A stretch of 52,743 nt of DNA from Nocardiopsis sp. JB363 (GTDB lineage: Bacteria; Actinomycetota; Actinomycetes; Streptosporangiales; Streptosporangiaceae), in contig NZ_FRFF01000173.1 of assembly GCF_900143625.1 (NCBI RefSeq), positions 1 through 52,743 of the forward strand, read 5' to 3'. The notes beneath the pieces are model-generated. The model saw only the letters and a program-made list of their open reading frames with translations, was not told the origin of the DNA and searched no databases. How positions within the stretch are numbered: position 1 is the stretch's first letter; each line of letters begins with the position of its first letter. Shown in pieces: positions 49,799 through 52,743 of this stretch. The translations under genes were made by a program, and so were the position numbers.

Positions 49799-51259
49799 AT
49801 GAACGAGATCCTGCGGATGTCGGCGGCGGACCTGGTGAGCGCGATCGGGCGCGGGGAGGTCTCCGCCAGGGAGGCGCTCGATGCCCACCTGGAGCGGATC
49901 GATGAGGTGAATCCGGCGATCAACGCCGTGGTCACGGTCGACCCCGAGCGGGCCCGAGACGCGGCCGACACCGCCGACCGACTCACCGCGTCCGGAGCGA
50001 AGACCCCGCCCCTGCACGGTCTCCCGATGACCCACAAGGACACCCACGCGGTGGCGGGGATGCGCAGCACGAACGGCTCCCGGATCTTCGCCGACCACGT
50101 GCCCGAGGAGGACGACCTCGTCGTCGCCCGGCTGCGCGCCGCGGGTGTGGTCGCCACCGGCAAGTCCAACGTCCCGGAGTTCGGGGCGGGCTCGCACACC
50201 TTCAACGAGGTCTTCGGTACCACCACCAACCCCTACGACCCCACGCTCAGCGCGGGCGGCTCCTCCGGTGGGGTGGCCGCGGCCATCGCCGTCGGCATCC
50301 AACCCCTCGGTGAGGGTTCGGACGTGGGCGGCTCGTTGCGCATCCCCGCCTCGTTCTGCGGCGTGGTCGGCTTCCGCCCCTCCTACGGGGTGATCCCCTC
50401 ACCCACACCGGTCGACGACCAGGCGTGGTTGGGCCGTACCGGACCGATGGCCCGTGAGGTGTCCGACATCGCCCTGTTCATGTCGGCGGTCTCGGGCCCC
50501 TCGGACCGGGTCGTGCCCGCGGCGCCGCTGACCGGGGACGACTTCTCCGAACCGATCGTCGGTGACCTGCGGGGCGTGCGGATCGGCTGGAGCCCGGACC
50601 TGGGGCTCGGTGTTCCCGTGGAGCCCGAGGTCCTGGACGTGCTGACCCGACGGTTGCGTGTCTTCGAGGAGGCCGGGGCCATCGTGGAGGAGGCCGCGCC
50701 GGACCTCACCGACGCCGACGAGGTCTTCCTGACCACCCGCGCCTTGAACTTCGCCACCGCGTTCGGGCCGCTGATCCGCGAGTACCGGGACCTCATCAAG
50801 CCCGAGGTGGTCTGGAACGTGGAGAGCGGACTGGCGCTGCGGACGAGCCAGATCATCGACGCCACCCTCGCACGGACCCGTCTGGCCGCCGCCGTGCGGG
50901 ACTTCTACTCGCGCTACGACCTCTTCGTGAGCCCCGCCGCGCAGGTGCTGCCCTTCGACGCCCGGTCGCGTTACCCCTCTTCGATCAACGGCATGGAGAC
51001 CGCCGGCTACCTGGACTGGATGCGCTCGGCCTGGGTGCTCTCCGCCACCGGACTTCCGATTCTGGCGGTACCGGCCGGATTCACCGGTACGGGTCTCCCC
51101 GTGGGGTTCCAGATGGCGGCGGGTCACTACCGTGACGTGGAGTTGCTGCGCTACGCCAAGGCGTTCGAGGACCGTACGCGCTGCGTGGACCAGAGGCCCG
51201 ACATCAGGTCCGGTGAGGGCCAGGAGGTCCGACCGGTGACGACCGTCGCCGCGGAGTAG
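49799..51259 (+). CDS. Amidase (amidase-signature family)
   Basis: 486 residues. The Ser-cisSer-Lys triad is visible: Lys80 (MTHKDTHA), the cis-Ser in GGSSGG (153-158) and Ser179 (GSDVGGS). The C-terminal half (LTDADEVFLTTRALNFATAF; TGLPILAVPAGFTGTGLPVG) is standard for the family, which hydrolyses carboxamides to acid and ammonia. It is a single gene between the putative toxin-antitoxin pair and two membrane-protein genes. ATG 49799 has GAAGGAG about 15 bases upstream. Confidence 0.9.
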   Translation: MNEILRMSAADLVSAIGRGEVSAREALDAHLERIDEVNPAINAVVTVDPERARDAADTADRLTASGAKTPPLHGLPMTHKDTHAVAGMRSTNGSRIFADHVPEEDDLVVARLRAAGVVATGKSNVPEFGAGSHTFNEVFGTTTNPYDPTLSAGGSSGGVAAAIAVGIQPLGEGSDVGGSLRIPASFCGVVGFRPSYGVIPSPTPVDDQAWLGRTGPMAREVSDIALFMSAVSGPSDRVVPAAPLTGDDFSEPIVGDLRGVRIGWSPDLGLGVPVEPEVLDVLTRRLRVFEEAGAIVEEAAPDLTDADEVFLTTRALNFATAFGPLIREYRDLIKPEVVWNVESGLALRTSQIIDATLARTRLAAAVRDFYSRYDLFVSPAAQVLPFDARSRYPSSINGMETAGYLDWMRSAWVLSATGLPILAVPAGFTGTGLPVGFQMAAGHYRDVELLRYAKAFEDRTRCVDQRPDIRSGEGQEVRPVTTVAAE

Positions 51260-51300
51260 GGGACCACCGCGTTCGGTGGCGACCGGATCGCCCCGCCGAG

Positions 51301-52071
51301 TCATTCCACCAGCGTGACGGCGTGTTCGGCCATCGCGATCAGGGTCTCCTCGTCCTCGGTGAAGTCGACCCGACCCGTCCGGTGCTCCGGGGACTCGACC
51401 GCCTCGGACGCCTCGACAGAGACCAGCACGTCACCGACCCGAACCAGCACATCGGCGTTGCCGACCATGTCGTCGCTCCCCTCCTGGTAGTGGGACACCA
51501 CGGACTCGTCCCCGAGTTCGAGCTCACGGGCCTCCGAGACCTCCACCGACCAGTAGTCGCTGTCGTCACCGTCGAGCAGTCTCTCGGACTCGGTCTCGTA
51601 CAGCTCCTGGGCGTCCGACTCGTCACGGAGTGGTCTCTCGTCGTCGTCCGTGGCGAATCGGTACCGGACGAACAGCACGCCCGGGGTCCCGTCCGAGTAC
51701 TCGACCCACCATTGGCAGGTGGAGCGGGCTTCACCGAAGTTCGCGTTCGGCATGCTCGCGGAGAGGGCGCCGAGCTGGGAACCGCCCCCCGCGGAACACG
51801 GCTCGGAGGGCAGACCTTCGGTCTCGTTCCCCGCTCCGGACGCCCCGGATCCGGTGCCGACGATCACGGCTCCGGCGACCCCGACCACCAACACGTACGC
51901 GCCGAGCGTCGCCGCCACGGTGATCGCGACGGTCCGCCCGGTCGATCGCCGGGGTCGCATCGGAGCGGACGCGGCCTGTGGGAACCCCTGCGGTGGTCCG
52001 TCGTACACGGCGGGTCTCCTGTTCTGGGTGTGGTCCGAGAGGGAGGGGGAGGGTCGTTCAGCCGAAGACAT
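51301..52071 (-). CDS. Membrane-anchored extracellular protein
   Basis: 256 residues from ATG 52071. A Pro-rich cytoplasmic N-terminus ends in a basic stretch (MRPRRSTGR). One membrane helix follows (TVAITVAATLGAYVLVVGVA), then a Gly/Ser linker and an acidic extracytoplasmic domain with two cysteines (EPCSAGGG, STCQWWVEY). The spacing C...CxW resembles DUF3558-type proteins. The function is unknown. It overlaps the upstream related gene by 14 bases and appears to be its paralogue (same helix, same acidic ELYETESE/ELYETAVE segment). Confidence 0.65.
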   Translation of the reverse strand: MSSAERPSPSLSDHTQNRRPAVYDGPPQGFPQAASAPMRPRRSTGRTVAITVAATLGAYVLVVGVAGAVIVGTGSGASGAGNETEGLPSEPCSAGGGSQLGALSASMPNANFGEARSTCQWWVEYSDGTPGVLFVRYRFATDDDERPLRDESDAQELYETESERLLDGDDSDYWSVEVSEARELELGDESVVSHYQEGSDDMVGNADVLVRVGDVLVSVEASEAVESPEHRTGRVDFTEDEETLIAMAEHAVTLVE

Positions 52072-52743
52072 CGTCGGCCGCCTCGGTGAGCAGGCCTTCG
52101 GACTCGTTGAGGTCGATCTCGGCGAATTCACCGGTCACGTGGAAGGAGAGGGTGCTCACCACGTCGCCCTCGCGAACGATGAGGGAGACACGTTGGGACA
52201 CGCTGTCGGAGTACCCGTAGTCGATGTTGTGGACGACGAGCACGCTCTCGTCGCCGTAGGAGAGGGGCCGGTCCTGGTGTTCGGAGGTTCCCTCGTCGCC
52301 CAGTTCGACGAAGACCTCGGACGCGGACTCGACGGCGGTCTCGTAGAGCTCGCCGGGATCGCGCGGAGCGTGCTCCTCGCCGGCGGCCTCCAACGTCGCG
52401 GAGTCGGTTTCGGAGAAGGCGACGCCGCGGTGGAGGGACAGGTACACCTCGTCCTCCCCCGCCATCGAGGTCTCCCAGGCGCACCCGTTGGAGTACTCGC
52501 CGTTGGACCACGAGTAGGTTTCGGCGTCCAGGTCGGACAGTGTGTCCTCTCCGAGGAGGGCGCACGGGTCGTCGGCGGGCAGTCCGCGAGCGGTGTTCAT
52601 ACTGGTGGAGGGCCCGTAGGCGAAGACCACGGTCCAGGTGAGGATCCCGGCGACCGCCAGTGTCACGGTCGCGGTGATGGCGACGGTCCACGCCGTTCGG
52701 CGACCGCCGCGCGGCGCCGAACGGCGTGGACCGTCGCCATCAC
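52058..52743 (-). CDS. Membrane-anchored extracellular protein, N-terminus cut by the right edge
   Basis: The frame continues to the window end. Visible parts are a basic segment (GGRRTAWTV), a membrane helix (AITATVTLAVAGILTWTVVF), an exported domain with DDPCALLGEDTLSDL and SNGCAWETSM cysteines, and acidic repeats (ELYETAVESASEVF). The C-x(n)-CxW layout matches the gene downstream, so the two are paralogues; it resembles the DUF3558 group. The first ~25 visible codons lie in a perfect 29-bp palindrome at 52674-52743, so the extreme N-terminal reading may be unreliable. Confidence 0.6.
   Translation of the reverse strand, partial: DGDGPRRSAPRGGRRTAWTVAITATVTLAVAGILTWTVVFAYGPSTSMNTARGLPADDPCALLGEDTLSDLDAETYSWSNGEYSNGCAWETSMAGEDEVYLSLHRGVAFSETDSATLEAAGEEHAPRDPGELYETAVESASEVFVELGDEGTSEHQDRPLSYGDESVLVVHNIDYGYSDSVSQRVSLIVREGDVVSTLSFHVTGEFAEIDLNESEGLLTEAADDVFG
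52674..52743. repeat. Perfect 29-bp inverted repeat at the right edge
   Basis: Positions 52674-52702 are the exact reverse complement of 52715-52743, with a 12-base spacer. The palindrome stops exactly at the end of the window and may continue beyond it. Confidence 0.9.

Noticed and set aside
1..52743. CRISPR arrays, rRNA genes, insertion sequences
   Set aside because: No regularly spaced repeats, no rRNA sequence and no intact transposase with terminal repeats were seen on reading either strand.

Overview
The window is high-GC actinobacterial chromosome, most likely Nocardiopsis or a close relative in the Streptosporangiales. The signs are GTG/TTG starts, long antisense open frames caused by GC-rich third positions, and gene order. 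Positions 16.4-19.9 kb match the helicase/bldG/anti-sigma neighbourhood of Streptomyces. Positions 20-33.7 kb match, gene for gene, the Rv3671c-Rv3683 block of Mycobacterium tuberculosis (marP, CoA-type NUDIX, nth, crp, MBL, RidA, two ArsA-type ATPases, whiB4/wblA, ponA2, metallophosphoesterase). This is knowledge-based synteny read by eye, not a computed alignment.

Layout. 1-5.9 kb: a partial gene, a sixA-like phosphatase preceded by a 30-residue membrane protein, a proton-pumping pyrophosphatase (hppA), a DUF309 protein, an alpha/beta hydrolase-fold protein and a holin-like membrane protein. 6-9.1 kb: acetyl-CoA synthetase and a divergent Fic-like protein. 9.5-16.4 kb: a Tad/Flp pilus locus split into two convergent halves, ssd-tadA-tadB-tadC on + and flp-tadE-tadF plus a stalk-like surface protein on -. 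The + half is bracketed by a 75-bp inverted repeat whose two copies are closed by unrelated but self-complementary stems. 16.4-33.7 kb: DNA repair helicase, bldG with its anti-sigma partner, then the conserved block described above.

33.8-46.3 kb is a complete integrated actinomycete integrative and conjugative element (AICE) of the pSAM2 type. It sits in the 3' end of a tRNA-Pro(CGG) gene and is bounded by a perfect 37-bp direct repeat (excised form about 12.46 kb). It encodes integrase, excisionase, rolling-circle initiator RepSA, an FtsK-like DNA transfer protein, the activator Pra, a KorSA-like GntR repressor, a second GntR repressor divergent from a Pif-like NUDIX gene, a flavoprotein, and low-GC cargo. 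Two operator families can be read directly: ACTYG-N6-CRAGT near korSA and pra, and ACTCMTGTAYATGAGT near the second repressor. The 1.5 kb next to attR is mostly non-coding and holds two diverged copies of a long hairpin whose differences are compensatory, which points to selected secondary structure.

46.4-52.7 kb returns to chromosome: a two-domain DUF6924 protein, an M20 amidohydrolase, a small DUF6247/RelE-like pair, an amidase, and two related membrane-anchored extracellular proteins. The last of these runs off the right edge through a perfect 29-bp palindrome that may be an assembly artefact.

The most promising undescribed signals are the covarying hairpin pair in the AICE, the stem-switched inverted repeat around the Tad genes, a leader plus 41-codon small ORF ahead of ssd, and the tandem duplication between repSA and traSA. 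All identifications come from reading sequence and motifs; no database search was run.
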